Below are positions 1-7,985 of a stretch of DNA of 55,354 nucleotides, piece after piece. The first letter of the stretch is position 1, and each line of letters opens with the position of its first letter. The position numbers were made by a program, and so were the translations under genes. The notes beneath the pieces are model-generated. The model did not search any database, had not been told where the DNA came from, and was given only the letters and a program-made list of their open reading frames with translations. The stretch covers positions 1-55,354 of the forward strand of contig NZ_JACJPP010000027.1 in assembly GCF_014696135.1 (NCBI RefSeq), in the 5' to 3' direction. The stretch is from Nodosilinea sp. FACHB-141. Its GTDB lineage: Bacteria > Cyanobacteriota > Cyanobacteriia > Phormidesmidales > Phormidesmidaceae.

Positions 1-124
1 CAGCCGCGGGGCTGAGTCCGTCACTTGTGCTGTAGCCGTGGTCATTGAGCCACCGGCGCACGCTGGTTTTAGGTAGGTTGCCGTTCTCTTTACAGAACGA
101 ATGCAGGCTGACGAGTTCGGTCAT
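1..124 (-). CDS. Small putative HTH protein, 5' part only (runs off the window)
   Basis: The reverse strand has an ATG at 124 followed by an open frame to the window edge, reading MTELVSLHSFCKENG, then a stretch with KTSVRRWLNDHG. A purine-rich AGAGGA lies upstream of the start. The look is that of a short MerR/excisionase-type DNA-binding domain (helix with SVRRWL), common in plasmid and phage genes, but only about 41 residues are visible. The assignment is an inference from composition and context. It is divergent from the small gene at 311. Confidence 0.45.
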   Translation of the reverse strand, partial: MTELVSLHSFCKENGNLPKTSVRRWLNDHGYSTSDGLSPAA

Positions 125-310
125 CGCTAAAAAATCCTCTGAACCGTTGTGGGTACGGGTTGGGCGCGTCATGGCACGGCAAACAGTGAGCCAACTAGGC
201 CCAGCTCTGTACCTATGCCGTTTCGCGTCTTGGTACAGTAATATCATAGTGTTAATACTTTGTGTATACTAAAGCTGTATCTCGTTGTTTTTTACTACTT
301 AGGTGTGCCC

Positions 311-529
311 ATGCCCAGCGAAAGCGCCTATGATTTGCCCATGGCAACAGACAAGGCGAAATTGATGGTCTATATGGACCAGCCCTACAAAGAGGGGCTG
401 GCCAAGCTTGCGGCAGCTCAGAATCGCAGCATGAGCAACTATGTTGAGACGTTGATTATTGAGGCGGTTGAAGCTGCGATCGCCAGTGGGGAAATATCAT
501 CAACCGCCGAGGAGGACGATAAAAAATGA
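311..529 (+). CDS. Small ribbon-helix-helix-like protein
   Basis: A 72-residue product starting MPSESAYDLPMATDK. The frame is open further upstream (to 260), but the ATG at 311 is preceded by AGGTG and gives a more natural protein. The segment AKLMVYMDQPYKEGLAKLAA followed by RSMSNYVETLIIEAVEAA resembles a strand-helix-helix CopG/Arc fold, the strand being KLMVYMD. Such proteins usually bind operators or centromeres on plasmids. Its stop overlaps the next start (ATGA), so the two are translationally coupled. The family call rests on pattern only. Confidence 0.6.
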   Translation: MPSESAYDLPMATDKAKLMVYMDQPYKEGLAKLAAAQNRSMSNYVETLIIEAVEAAIASGEISSTAEEDDKK

Positions 530-963
530 CCCAGAGCAGCGATCGCCTTGACCGAATGGAAGCCCTTTTGGCTACCACCATTGAAGGGCTGGCCAGAACC
601 GAGAAAATCACCGAATCCAACGCCCGCGCTATTGAGGCGTGGGGCGGGCGCATTGAGGAAGGCGAGCAGCATAACCAGACCCAGCTAGAGTCAGCCATTG
701 CCGACACCGTAGCCATGATTGCCGACATGGGCCAGCAGCAACAGGAAGCCACGCAGAGGGCCCAGCAGCATAAGGCCGAGGCTGACCAACGCTTTGAGGT
801 TTTCCTAGCTGAGGCCAGAGCCGACCGGGCAGAGATGCGGGCAGCGCGTGAGCAATGGCAGCTAGAGACCCAGGCCAATGCCACAGAGCACCGGGCATTC
901 ACCCAAAACATTCAGGTGCTGCTAGCGGAGATTGCTCGGCTGTGGCAACGGGTGGCAGGATGA
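526..963 (+). CDS. Coiled-coil protein of unknown function
   Basis: A 145-residue, Glu/Gln/Ala-rich protein with long heptad-like stretches, for example DRLDRMEALLATTIEGL near the N-terminus and repeated Q-, E- and A-rich helices through residue 140. No enzymatic motif or membrane segment is visible. It overlaps the upstream RHH-like gene by four bases and overlaps the next gene by four bases, so 311-1235 reads as a three-gene transcription unit. Short coiled-coil proteins of this type often accompany RHH genes in cyanobacterial plasmids; the role here is unknown. Confidence 0.65.
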   Translation: MTQSSDRLDRMEALLATTIEGLARTEKITESNARAIEAWGGRIEEGEQHNQTQLESAIADTVAMIADMGQQQQEATQRAQQHKAEADQRFEVFLAEARADRAEMRAAREQWQLETQANATEHRAFTQNIQVLLAEIARLWQRVAG

Positions 964-1235
964 CCACTGGTGACAAAGCTAAACGCGCCACGGTTGCGAT
1001 CGGCTCGCTGTCGGCCGATGAGTTTCAGATTCCCAACGGTAGCTACCGAATGAGCCCAACCCAGGCGGCTGGAAGCTTAGGTAAGCCTGGAATTAACGCC
1101 CGACGGTTTTTAGAGTTTAGGGACATCACAGCCCTATGGGGCGAGGCTTATACGCCGGACGGTATTGAAGGAGATTTGCCAGAACAAGGGCGTAATCAGA
1201 TCCAGCAGCTCCACGACGCTGGTTCAGAGCCCTAG
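960..1235 (+). CDS. Hypothetical protein, possibly truncated
   Basis: A 91-residue product starting MTTGDKAKRATVAIGS. The frame is open upstream of 960, but that ATG overlaps the preceding stop (ATGA), typical of coupled genes. Residues 20-65 contain FQIPNGSYRMSPTQAAGSLG and a segment with NARRFLEF and GEAYTPD. This resembles the N-terminal part of a cyanobacterial DNA-binding-type hypothetical family that I recall as longer, so the gene may be cut short. Translating the other frames beyond 1235 did not give a convincing continuation. Function unknown. Confidence 0.5.
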   Translation: MTTGDKAKRATVAIGSLSADEFQIPNGSYRMSPTQAAGSLGKPGINARRFLEFRDITALWGEAYTPDGIEGDLPEQGRNQIQQLHDAGSEP

Positions 1236-1454
1236 CAATTACCGCCAAGCGAGCGGTAACTACAGTCTTTTGTTGCACGTTAGGAGGCTGATACCACCCC
1301 AAAAACACCCATGAAATCAAATTTTCAGCGTTTGCCTTGCCCGGCTCAGACACCTGTACTATGATCCTGGCCATGATTGACGCCCCGCTGGGTTGACCCC
1401 CTGGCGATCGCGTCCATCAGTATTAAGCGTCCTGACCAGACCCTTAATAGGCAA

Positions 1455-1567
1455 AAAGAACCGGCAGCGAATGCCACCGGCTCTTTAAAAAGCGAAAACC
1501 CGAGAGGACCAGTCCCGAGTCGCGCCAGAATTTCTATGCGGCTATGGTAACACGGATCTCTCTCGGG
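1455..1567 (+). promoter_or_regulatory. Structured leader upstream of the primase-like gene
   Basis: The 371-base gap 1236-1606 holds no convincing gene. It contains a hairpin whose arms AAAGAACCGG (1455-1464) and CCGGCTCTTT (1477-1486) pair with one mismatch. It also holds a longer-range pairing of CCCGAGAG (1499-1506) with CTCTCGGG (1560-1567). Both lie just before the start at 1607, so they could be an attenuator, a small RNA or a replication-control structure. No T-run follows either stem. Confidence 0.35.
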
Positions 1568-1606
1568 GCAATACTCATTGCTCTTTTTTAGGAGAGAAAA
1601 GCCCCC

Positions 1607-3250
1607 ATGACCGCATCTACAGGATGGGGCGAGGAGTCGCGTAGACCTCCCCGCTCCGAACCCCTCCCCGCTGACCCCACCGGCCAGCGGCTGTGTGAAA
1701 TTTTTGGCCACTACCCCTGGAACTTCATCCGCGCCGACTTGCCGGATGACGCCACTGCCAAAGCCGCCTGGACGACCGTTACCACCTACCCCCTGCGGCC
1801 TCGGGTGCTGTGGAACCACTGGCAAGACGCCAATCAGCTGATCGGCGTCCGCTTCACTCACGACACCCGCTACGCCCTGCTCGACCTCGACGCCGGCGGC
1901 GACTACTGCACCCCCGAAGGCGTCGCTCAGCTCCGCGCCGCCTTAGAGACCCTCGGCATCACCCGCACCCTACTGCTGCGCTCCAGCTGGAGCGGCGGCC
2001 TGCACCTCTACATCCCCTTTGCCGAACTCGTCAACACCTTTAACCTGGCCGTTGCCCTCAAAGAATGCTTCAAAGCTCAAGGGTTCCGACTCCAGGCCGG
2101 GCAGCTTGAGATCTTTCCCAACGTCAAAGCCTACGGCGTTCAAACCTTCATTGAATATATGGGGCACCGGCTGCCCCTCCAGCCTGGCAGTGGCTCCAGC
2201 CTGCTTGACGATGACCTCAACCCCATCGGCGACAGCCTGGCCCGGTTCTTCTGGCTCTGGGATGGTGCCGCTGGCCACCAAGACATGGACACCCTGCGCC
2301 ATGCGATGAAAATTGGTCGGGATAACCACCGCAAGCGGCCCAAGCGCCGCAGCCACCCCGTCGAGAGCTGGCGACAGGATCTAGATCTCGAAATCACCGA
2401 AGGCTGGACCGCCTACGGACAGACCAACCACCTGCTCAAAACCATTGCCTGCTACGGCCGCGTCTTTGAGGGCCTCCAGGGCCAAGCCCTGATCGACTAC
2501 ACCCTGCGCATCGCCCTCCATTGCCCTGGCTACGAGCAGTACTGCCGCCACCAGCACGACATCGAGCGCAAGGTCATCGCCTGGGCTAGGGCCGTAGAAG
2601 GCTATTACTGGCCATTGGGAACCACCCCCACCCGCGATACTAGTCACCCGAAGAACAACTTGGTGCCCTTCAACCAGCGGCAGACCGAAGACGCCCAGCA
2701 CCGCATCCGTGCTGCCTACACCACCTTAGAGCAGGCCGGAGAGCTGCCTGAGCAGATTACAGCAAGAGCCAAGGCGATCGCCCTGGCAGCCAAAGTCAGC
2801 CAGCAGACCCTCTACAAGCACCTCACCCTCTGGCACCCTGAGCACCAAGAGGGTGTAATAGCCCAGATAGCAAGCCTTCTAGCCCCTGAAGAGCCGAGTT
2901 CTGAAGCCACAACAGGATCGCTAGGACCCTTTGAAATTAAGGAATTACACCCCTTAGAGGGAGATATGAAGGGTGAGGCGCTTTGCGCCGGTGAGTTGGG
3001 CTCGGATACAAACTCTTTTTCTCCGGCAAGGGGGGTGCGGGGGGATGAAACCTTTTTTCCACAGGATGCCGAGCACAGGGCTTACAACCTAGACCTGCAT
3101 GAGCAGATTCAAAACCAGATTAGGAGCTTGGGTTGGTCTGGTGAGGTGATTCGCCAGTTCATTGCAGACCAGTTTGAGGGTAAGCGCTGGTTTGAGCTGA
3201 CGGATGATGAGCGGTTCCTGCTGCTCTATCGTTTGCGAGTGGTTGATTGA
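1607..3250 (+). CDS. Archaeo-eukaryotic primase (PrimPol)-like replication protein
   Basis: A 547-residue protein carrying the three signatures of the archaeo-eukaryotic primase fold. There is an acidic DxD in LLDLDAGG (residues 91-98), a histidine motif in SGGLHLY (129-135), and an acidic motif in LEIFPN (167-172). The last resembles the EVFP-type motif of mobile-element primases. The middle region (about 250-350) is helical and resembles PriCT-type domains that follow such primases. An AGGAGA precedes the ATG. A Pro/Gly/Ser-rich segment at about residues 425-485 looks like a linker made from inserted repeat DNA. It probably primes or copies DNA for the replicon that also carries parAB. A helicase domain is not seen in the same protein. 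Confidence 0.75.
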   Translation: MTASTGWGEESRRPPRSEPLPADPTGQRLCEIFGHYPWNFIRADLPDDATAKAAWTTVTTYPLRPRVLWNHWQDANQLIGVRFTHDTRYALLDLDAGGDYCTPEGVAQLRAALETLGITRTLLLRSSWSGGLHLYIPFAELVNTFNLAVALKECFKAQGFRLQAGQLEIFPNVKAYGVQTFIEYMGHRLPLQPGSGSSLLDDDLNPIGDSLARFFWLWDGAAGHQDMDTLRHAMKIGRDNHRKRPKRRSHPVESWRQDLDLEITEGWTAYGQTNHLLKTIACYGRVFEGLQGQALIDYTLRIALHCPGYEQYCRHQHDIERKVIAWARAVEGYYWPLGTTPTRDTSHPKNNLVPFNQRQTEDAQHRIRAAYTTLEQAGELPEQITARAKAIALAAKVSQQTLYKHLTLWHPEHQEGVIAQIASLLAPEEPSSEATTGSLGPFEIKELHPLEGDMKGEALCAGELGSDTNSFSPARGVRGDETFFPQDAEHRAYNLDLHEQIQNQIRSLGWSGEVIRQFIADQFEGKRWFELTDDERFLLLYRLRVVD

Positions 3251-3467
3251 TAAATAGGGTGATTCAAATTAGAGGGTCTAGGTACCTTAACCCCTTACCT
3301 GTAAGTCTTTTCAGGGTGACCCGAATCAGTGTTCTGGGCTGTTGAGCTTGTTGAGCAGCGACTGGTTATGCTCCCAAGGAAGTGCTATGGCCCGTAGTAC
3401 TATTTGCTCACAACAAGAAGCCCGGATTTGGCTTTAGCAAGGAGGGGTATAGGTAGAGCCATAGGAT

Positions 3468-4523
3468 TCACGATTCATCCGGTTGATCATCTCCCAGTTC
3501 TTTTACAGCCGCTTCCAACTCCATTTCCAGCTGCTCGGCAGTCGGCAAGTTTTCCTGTAGTTGTTTGGGTAGCTTGTGGGTTGAGACGGCGATCGGCGTG
3601 TTGACATTACGCAAGGCATATTCAGCGATCGTTTTGTTCTTCGACTTGCACAGGATGATGCCGATCGTCGGGTTATCGTGTTCCTTGCGCAGTTGGTCAT
3701 CGACTGCCGAGACGTACAGGTTCATTTTGCCGGAATACTCGGCTTTGAACTCACCCATCTTGAGGTCGATGATGATGAAGCAGCGCAGCTCTAAATGGTA
3801 GAACAGCAGGTCGAGATAAAAGTCTTCGCCACCGATGTTGAGATAGTATTGGCTGCCAACAAACGCGAAGCCAACTCCCAACTCCATGAGGAAGTCCCGA
3901 ATATGGGCGACCAGAGCGTTCTCCAGTTCCCGTTCCTGAAACTTCTTGCCCAGAGGCAGAAACTCCAGATGATAGGGATCCTTAATTAGCTGTTGCATTA
4001 GATCGGACTGAGGCGAGGGTAAGGTGCGCTCAAAGTTCGTGATCGCACCACCCTGGCGTTGAAACAGGCCGCTCTCGATTTGTAGTATCAGCACGTTGCG
4101 ACTCCAGCCGTTTTCAACGGTTTGCTGGATGTACCAAAGACGCTCGGTAGGAGTTTTAACCTTTTCGAGAATGACGCAATTATGCTTCCACGGAATTTGT
4201 CCACCAGCCTGGTGGACAAATTGCTCGTTAGGCCATGCTTCCGCGAAAGCCCTCATATACATGAGGTTTGAGCGCGAGAAACCCTTCATGTCGGGAAACT
4301 CTCGCTTTAGGTCTTGAGCCAGGCGCTCAATAACCTTACCGCCCCAACCTTCTGCCTGCTGCCGTGCGAGAACTTCACGACCTATCTGCCAATAGAGGAG
4401 GATTAGTTCTCTATTAACTGCCAGGACTGCCTTAACCTGCGCTGACCGGATCCGCTTCTTCAGTCCATTAAGCAGGGCAAAGTAATTTTCGTCTTCAGGA
4501 AACAGGGCAGGAGGTTGAGGCAT
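3468..4523 (-). CDS. DUF1016/YhcG-type PD-(D/E)XK nuclease-domain protein (copy 1)
   Basis: A 351-residue protein with the usual two-part layout. The N-terminal DUF1016 helical region contains NRELILLYWQIGREV (37-51) and FSRSNLMYMRAFAEAW (82-97). The C-terminal PD-(D/E)XK nuclease core has a conserved Asp in FYLDLLFYH (D238) and the catalytic IDLKMGEF (D253-x-K255). Length is typical of the family. Members are often found on mobile elements and near restriction systems, with nuclease activity inferred from the fold. A close paralogue lies at 19245-20327. Transcribed away from parA, with the regulatory gap 4524-4872 between them. Confidence 0.85.
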   Translation of the reverse strand: MPQPPALFPEDENYFALLNGLKKRIRSAQVKAVLAVNRELILLYWQIGREVLARQQAEGWGGKVIERLAQDLKREFPDMKGFSRSNLMYMRAFAEAWPNEQFVHQAGGQIPWKHNCVILEKVKTPTERLWYIQQTVENGWSRNVLILQIESGLFQRQGGAITNFERTLPSPQSDLMQQLIKDPYHLEFLPLGKKFQERELENALVAHIRDFLMELGVGFAFVGSQYYLNIGGEDFYLDLLFYHLELRCFIIIDLKMGEFKAEYSGKMNLYVSAVDDQLRKEHDNPTIGIILCKSKNKTIAEYALRNVNTPIAVSTHKLPKQLQENLPTAEQLEMELEAAVKELGDDQPDES

Positions 4524-4684
4524 AAAGCAGTAGTCATTTGGTGATCAGTGGTAATAAAGAGACGTAACTAGCACAGAAATTCAGGACTTCTAAGTCTTGC
4601 GACCACTGTTCTATAGAGGTTTCAGGAGATACGGCCTATTTTTATACGAATCGGTGCCATACTCCGCCTACACATAAAATAGCC

Positions 4685-4860
4685 ATTGTGTAATTATACA
4701 ATTAAGTAAAGATATAGTTTGACAACTGCTTCAATTTCGACTTGAACGAGCTTCACCTGTTAATTCCTATTCTATAAGGGCTTGAGCCCTGTTGAGGCTC
4801 GCTATACTCATGGCTAATTTATCTGTTATATCCTTAGCTAATTGTGTAATTGTGTAATTA
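4685..4860 (+). promoter_or_regulatory. Repeated TAATTGTGTAATTA sites upstream of parA
   Basis: At 4685-4702 lies a near-perfect palindrome ATTGTGTAATTATACAAT with one mismatched pair. At 4839-4860 the unit ATTGTGTA occurs twice in tandem between TA and ATTA, ending 12 bases before the parA ATG. The same word is used in the 36-bp palindrome after the partner gene (6123-6158). Known plasmid partition cassettes place centromere/operator repeats at such positions, so these are probably bound by the product of 5640-6119. The rest of the 349-base gap 4524-4872 shows no gene. Confidence 0.65.
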
Positions 4861-4872
4861 GGTGATGAATTC

Positions 4873-5643
4873 ATGCTGACACTCGCGTCTCTTTCGCTAT
4901 CAGGGGGGCAGGGTAAGACCACGGTGGCTGTCTTACTAAGCAAGTACCTTGCTCGTGCTGGCTATACCGTGCTTGTAGTAGATGCAGACCCCCAGAGCAA
5001 CATGACCACGTTTTTACAGCATGAGGTTGCAGCCGATCAGCCAACCCTGCTAGAGCTTTATCGCAAACAGGTAAGCCTGGAAGATGCAACCTATCCGACG
5101 GCAACCAAAAACCTCTTCCTCATTCCATCCGATGATGGGCTAGATCAAGTTCAGGAGTATTTAGCCAGCTCTGGGGTCGGGGCTCTAGCTTTGGGTAAAC
5201 GGTTAGAACCCGCCAAGGGCTCGTTTGATGTTGTAGTAATTGACTCCCCACCTCAACGTAGCCAGATTTGCAAAAGCATTATTGGGGCTGCGGACCAGAT
5301 CGTGATTCCCTGTGAAGCTACGGTCAAGGGATATGGTTCACTGATTCGTACAGTGGAGGCTGTGCGCGAATTAACCGAAGATGGTGCTTCTGAGGCAAAA
5401 GTTTTAGGCGTGATTCCCTTTCGAGATCGCTGGGTAGGCCGTTCTCGCACCAAAGAGAGTGACATGGTCATTAAGGAAATGGCAGGAGAGATTGGAGAGA
5501 ACGTGATGCTGCCTTCAATTCGAGAGTCAGAGAAATATAAGCAGGCCATCAGCCAAGGTGTTCTCCTAGAAGATTTGGGCTATCCAGATCTGGCCTATCC
5601 CTTTGAATCGTTGATTGATCGTATTCGAGAGGTGCTGAAGTGA
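4873..5643 (+). CDS. parA: ParA-family partition ATPase
   Basis: A 256-residue ParA/MinD-type P-loop ATPase. The Walker A motif is SGGQGKTT (residues 10-17), the switch region VVDADPQSN follows (about 35-43), and the A-prime motif VVVIDSPPQ lies near residue 120. The usual signature lysine at the start of the motif (KGGxGKT) is a serine here. There is no N-terminal HTH extension, as in small type Ib ParA proteins. AGGTG precedes the ATG. It overlaps the partner gene by four bases. Expected role is active segregation of the replicon by nucleotide-driven cycling on nucleoid DNA. Confidence 0.85.
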   Translation: MLTLASLSLSGGQGKTTVAVLLSKYLARAGYTVLVVDADPQSNMTTFLQHEVAADQPTLLELYRKQVSLEDATYPTATKNLFLIPSDDGLDQVQEYLASSGVGALALGKRLEPAKGSFDVVVIDSPPQRSQICKSIIGAADQIVIPCEATVKGYGSLIRTVEAVRELTEDGASEAKVLGVIPFRDRWVGRSRTKESDMVIKEMAGEIGENVMLPSIRESEKYKQAISQGVLLEDLGYPDLAYPFESLIDRIREVLK

Positions 5644-6119
5644 GCGATGGACAAGACATGTTGGCTCGTATTAAGTCTCGCAGTCAGCGGCCTAAGGTAG
5701 CGCGAGACACATCCCTAACGTCGCTGGCCCAAGGCTCTCAGGCTGTTGACTCAGTGGAGATGGAGCCTTCCCCAGCGGTAGCAGCTGAACTAGTGCATCT
5801 CCAGAAGCCCCCCAAAGCGACTGCTGGTCTTTCAGGGGTTGAAACACCTTCCCTGGAAGACCAGCTAACACAGTTAATTCAGGTCGCACCCCGGCGCAAT
5901 ATCCGCCTAGAAGAAAACCTGGATAAGGAAATTGAGCGCTTTGTCCAAGACCAAGATTTGACGATAGAGACGTTGCTAGAGGCTTGTTACATCATCCTGC
6001 AAGAGGATTCTGAACTGAAAACTCGGGTTGTCTCCCAAGCTTCAGAAAGGTTAGCTGAACGTAAAGAAGCGGGCAAGCTGCGCCGGATCTATAGCCAAAT
6101 GCAAAAGCTCAGAGGGTAA
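5640..6119 (+). CDS. Small centromere-binding ParB-like partner with C-terminal RHH
   Basis: A 159-residue protein that probably starts at a GTG overlapping the parA stop; an in-frame ATG at 5658 is an alternative. The first 80 residues are disordered-looking and basic or polar (IKSRSQRPKVARDTS), as expected for the arginine-rich tail that stimulates a ParA ATPase. Residues 85-125 (RRNIRLEENLDKEIERFV and TIETLLEACYIILQED) have the strand-helix-helix pattern of a ribbon-helix-helix domain. The palindromes on both sides of the cassette are likely binding sites. This matches the ParG/Omega style of partner rather than a classical HTH ParB. Confidence 0.7.
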   Translation: MSDGQDMLARIKSRSQRPKVARDTSLTSLAQGSQAVDSVEMEPSPAVAAELVHLQKPPKATAGLSGVETPSLEDQLTQLIQVAPRRNIRLEENLDKEIERFVQDQDLTIETLLEACYIILQEDSELKTRVVSQASERLAERKEAGKLRRIYSQMQKLRG

Positions 6120-6122
6120 ATA

Positions 6123-6158
6123 GACTAATTACACAATTATATAATTGTGTAATTAGTC
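6123..6158 (+). repeat. Perfect 36-bp palindrome after parAB
   Basis: Starting four bases after the partner-gene stop, the 18-base arm GACTAATTACACAATTAT is followed by its exact reverse complement, giving a spacerless 36-bp palindrome. It contains two opposed copies of the TAATTGTGTAATTA word found upstream of parA. The AT-rich stem without a T-tract argues against an ordinary intrinsic terminator. A centromere or cruciform site recognised by the RHH partner is more likely. Confidence 0.75.
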
Positions 6159-6252
6159 ATTTGTATAAATATTGAATTTAGCTAGCCGGACGTGGGATGG
6201 CGGCGCGCATAGAAATGACTCAGCGCTATTGGAGTTCAATAACTCAGATTCC

Positions 6253-6320
6253 GTCTCACCATTCCAGCCCTGAGACAACACGACGAAAAATCAAGGTTTT
6301 CCGGCTGTCTCAAGTGAGAC
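6253..6320 (+). repeat. Two inverted GTCTCA/TGAGAC pairs before the recombinase gene
   Basis: GTCTCA at 6253-6258 faces TGAGAC at 6271-6276, and a tighter pair GTCTCA-AG-TGAGAC lies at 6307-6320. The pairs sit 110-180 bases before the tyrosine recombinase start, in the 310-base gap 6120-6429. They could be recombinase core or operator sites. No experimental or family evidence supports a specific role. Confidence 0.35.
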
Positions 6321-6429
6321 GCCAACCTGTTCCACGAGCCAACACCCGGAAAGCCCTATAAACTCGTGAATTCTACTGTACGAAATGATAATACTGTCTA
6401 GTAAAGCAACGTAGGCACACCGCGCATCC

Positions 6430-6978
6430 ATGAGCACCAACGGCCAGGCCAAGGTTTTAACCCACGACGAAATTGCCCAGTTGTTTACGGCGATGGACTC
6501 TCCCCGCGATCGGGCGCTGTTTGGCATCATGCTCTACTGCGGACTGCGGGTGAGTGAGGCGATCTCACTCCGGCCCGGTGACATCAAGGGCGACGTGCTG
6601 GTGCTGCCGGCGAAGGCGACGAAAGGCAAGCTGGCCACTCGGCAGATCGACCTCCACCCTAGGTTGGCGGTGCTGCTGGCGGCCTATGACAACGGCGGCG
6701 CTGAGTACTTGTTTCCAGGTCGGCATGGTCGGGGCCGGTTGGCTCGGTCGTCGGCAGACTGGCTGTTGGACCAGGGGCTGGCCTATGCCGGGCTGGACGG
6801 GCTGGGAATTAGCACTCACAGCTTCCGGCGCACGGCCCTCACCAACTTGAGTAATGCGGGAGTGCCCCTGCGGGTGATCCAGGAGATTAGCGGTCACCGG
6901 AGCCTGGCCAGTTTGCAGCGGTATCTGGAGGTGAGTCCAGAGCAAAAGAAGGCAGCGATTGCAGCGCTGGCTTACTAA
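6430..6978 (+). CDS. Minimal tyrosine recombinase (catalytic domain only)
   Basis: A 182-residue protein made almost wholly of the tyrosine-recombinase catalytic domain. Visible are the first arginine in GLRVSEA (about 38-44), the HxxR box in HSFRRT (about 136-141), the histidine in SGHRSL (about 155-160) and the nucleophile in QRYLEV (about 163-168). The N-terminal core-binding domain of typical XerC/D or phage integrases is missing. Short integrases of this type are common in cyanobacteria. It follows the partition cassette and may resolve multimers or mediate integration. The ribosome-binding site is weak. Confidence 0.85.
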   Translation: MSTNGQAKVLTHDEIAQLFTAMDSPRDRALFGIMLYCGLRVSEAISLRPGDIKGDVLVLPAKATKGKLATRQIDLHPRLAVLLAAYDNGGAEYLFPGRHGRGRLARSSADWLLDQGLAYAGLDGLGISTHSFRRTALTNLSNAGVPLRVIQEISGHRSLASLQRYLEVSPEQKKAAIAALAY

Positions 6979-7081
6979 AGTGGCTCTACCCATCGAAGAT
7001 TCTTAAGCCAGTAGATTAGCCGCCGCCGCTAAATGGCTACTAGGCGATATTTCGAAAATTTTCCAGCTATATTAGACAGAA

Positions 7082-7126
7082 GCCGCTTGAGTCTTACCCA
7101 ATTTCTTACCTTGGGACTCAAGCGGC
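7082..7126 (+). promoter_or_regulatory. Leader hairpin of the 48-residue gene
   Basis: The 12-base arms GCCGCTTGAGTC (7082-7093) and GACTCAAGCGGC (7115-7126) are perfectly complementary, and an inner CCAA/TTGG can extend the stem. It ends 19 bases before the GGAGG of the small gene at 7155. No T-run follows, so a leader structure or operator fits better than a terminator. Confidence 0.55.
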
Positions 7127-7154
7127 CGACTGTAAACCCCAATACGGAGGTACT

Positions 7155-7301
7155 ATGTCTGCACCGAAAGATCGGCGCTGGCGTAAGTTGCTCCTTAGGG
7201 TTCTCATCGGCCTTTTAGGGCCGCAAGTTTGGAAAGCTCTGCCAGGAGCCTTTCAAGCTATTTGGGAATACCTAAGTGAGTGGCTCTTCGCCATCTTCTA
7301 A
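7155..7301 (+). CDS. 48-residue amphipathic small protein
   Basis: An ATG four bases after a perfect GGAGG (7146-7150) opens a 48-codon frame starting MSAPKDRRWRKLLLRVLIGL. It continues through a Trp-rich second half containing QVWKALPGAF and WEYLSEWLFAIF. The basic start followed by hydrophobic, Trp/Leu-rich helices suggests a membrane-active or membrane-anchored peptide. A strong intrinsic terminator follows nine bases after the stop and a 12-bp hairpin precedes the RBS, so this is a self-contained transcription unit. No family is recognised. Type I toxin, small membrane regulator and bacteriocin-like peptide are all conceivable. Confidence 0.6.
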   Translation: MSAPKDRRWRKLLLRVLIGLLGPQVWKALPGAFQAIWEYLSEWLFAIF

Positions 7302-7309
7302 CCGCAGAG

Positions 7310-7339
7310 GCCACTATCGATAGATAGTGGCTTTTTTTT
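7310..7339 (+). terminator. Rho-independent terminator
   Basis: Nine-base arms GCCACTATC (7310-7318) and GATAGTGGC (7323-7331) with a four-base loop are followed by eight T residues. It ends the 48-residue gene. Confidence 0.9.
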
Positions 7340-7506
7340 GCTCTTCAGGCTTTTTGTTTACGGGTCTATAGCCATAGACAAACCGCCTTTGGGGCAAATC
7401 AGTTATAGCTATTATAGCAAGGGTTTGTTTTTTGATCAAAGAACAATCTCAGTCTTTGTAAAGTTGATAACCCTCACTGGTAAAGGGGTTCAGCGTTTTA
7501 GACGAC

Positions 7507-7559
7507 AATACATTGAATCTACTTCCGGATGCATCGATGGAATACATTGAGTCTACATC
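7507..7559 (+). repeat. Two imperfect 19-base direct repeats
   Basis: AATACATTGAATCTACTTC (7507-7525) recurs as AATACATTGAGTCTACATC (7541-7559), 34 bases apart with two differences. They lie in the long gap 7340-7899, which otherwise shows no convincing gene. They may be a remnant duplication or binding sites. Confidence 0.45.
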
Positions 7560-7899
7560 TGAGCCTGCGGCTTGACGGTGTGAGCATTCATAGGTTCTTT
7601 GCAACCTCCACAGGCAGGGATACAGCCTAGCCAAGACTTCCCGACTGCTAGACCACTCCAGACTAGCCACTATATCGAGTAGCACCTCCTCACCATCCTC
7701 CAGCGCTGACCTAACGGGGGTGAACCTGGCTGGCAGATTCTGTTTTTATCTGTCAAGGCGGTGTATCTGTCGAAAACGTGATACCTTTCTTCAATCGCAA
7801 GCCTGGCAAGTGTTCAAAGACATTCTTAGTACATATGCACTTAATCAATGCATATAGAGTAATTTGTCAGTTGCATCTGGGGAATCAGGTTATTGTGAT

Positions 7900-7953
7900 T
7901 ACGCAAAGCCCCTACCGCAAACTTTGGCGAGGGAGTGATAGCGGCTTTGCGTA
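7900..7953 (+). promoter_or_regulatory. Leader hairpin of the 7986 gene
   Basis: TACGCAAAGCC (7900-7910) is exactly complementary to GGCTTTGCGTA (7943-7953). The loop contains a second imperfect CCTaCCGC/GGCGaGGG pairing. The structure ends about 20 bases before the AAGGAG ribosome-binding site of the next gene. Confidence 0.5.
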
Positions 7954-7985
7954 TTGGTTCACAGCAAACTCAAAGGAGTTACACC

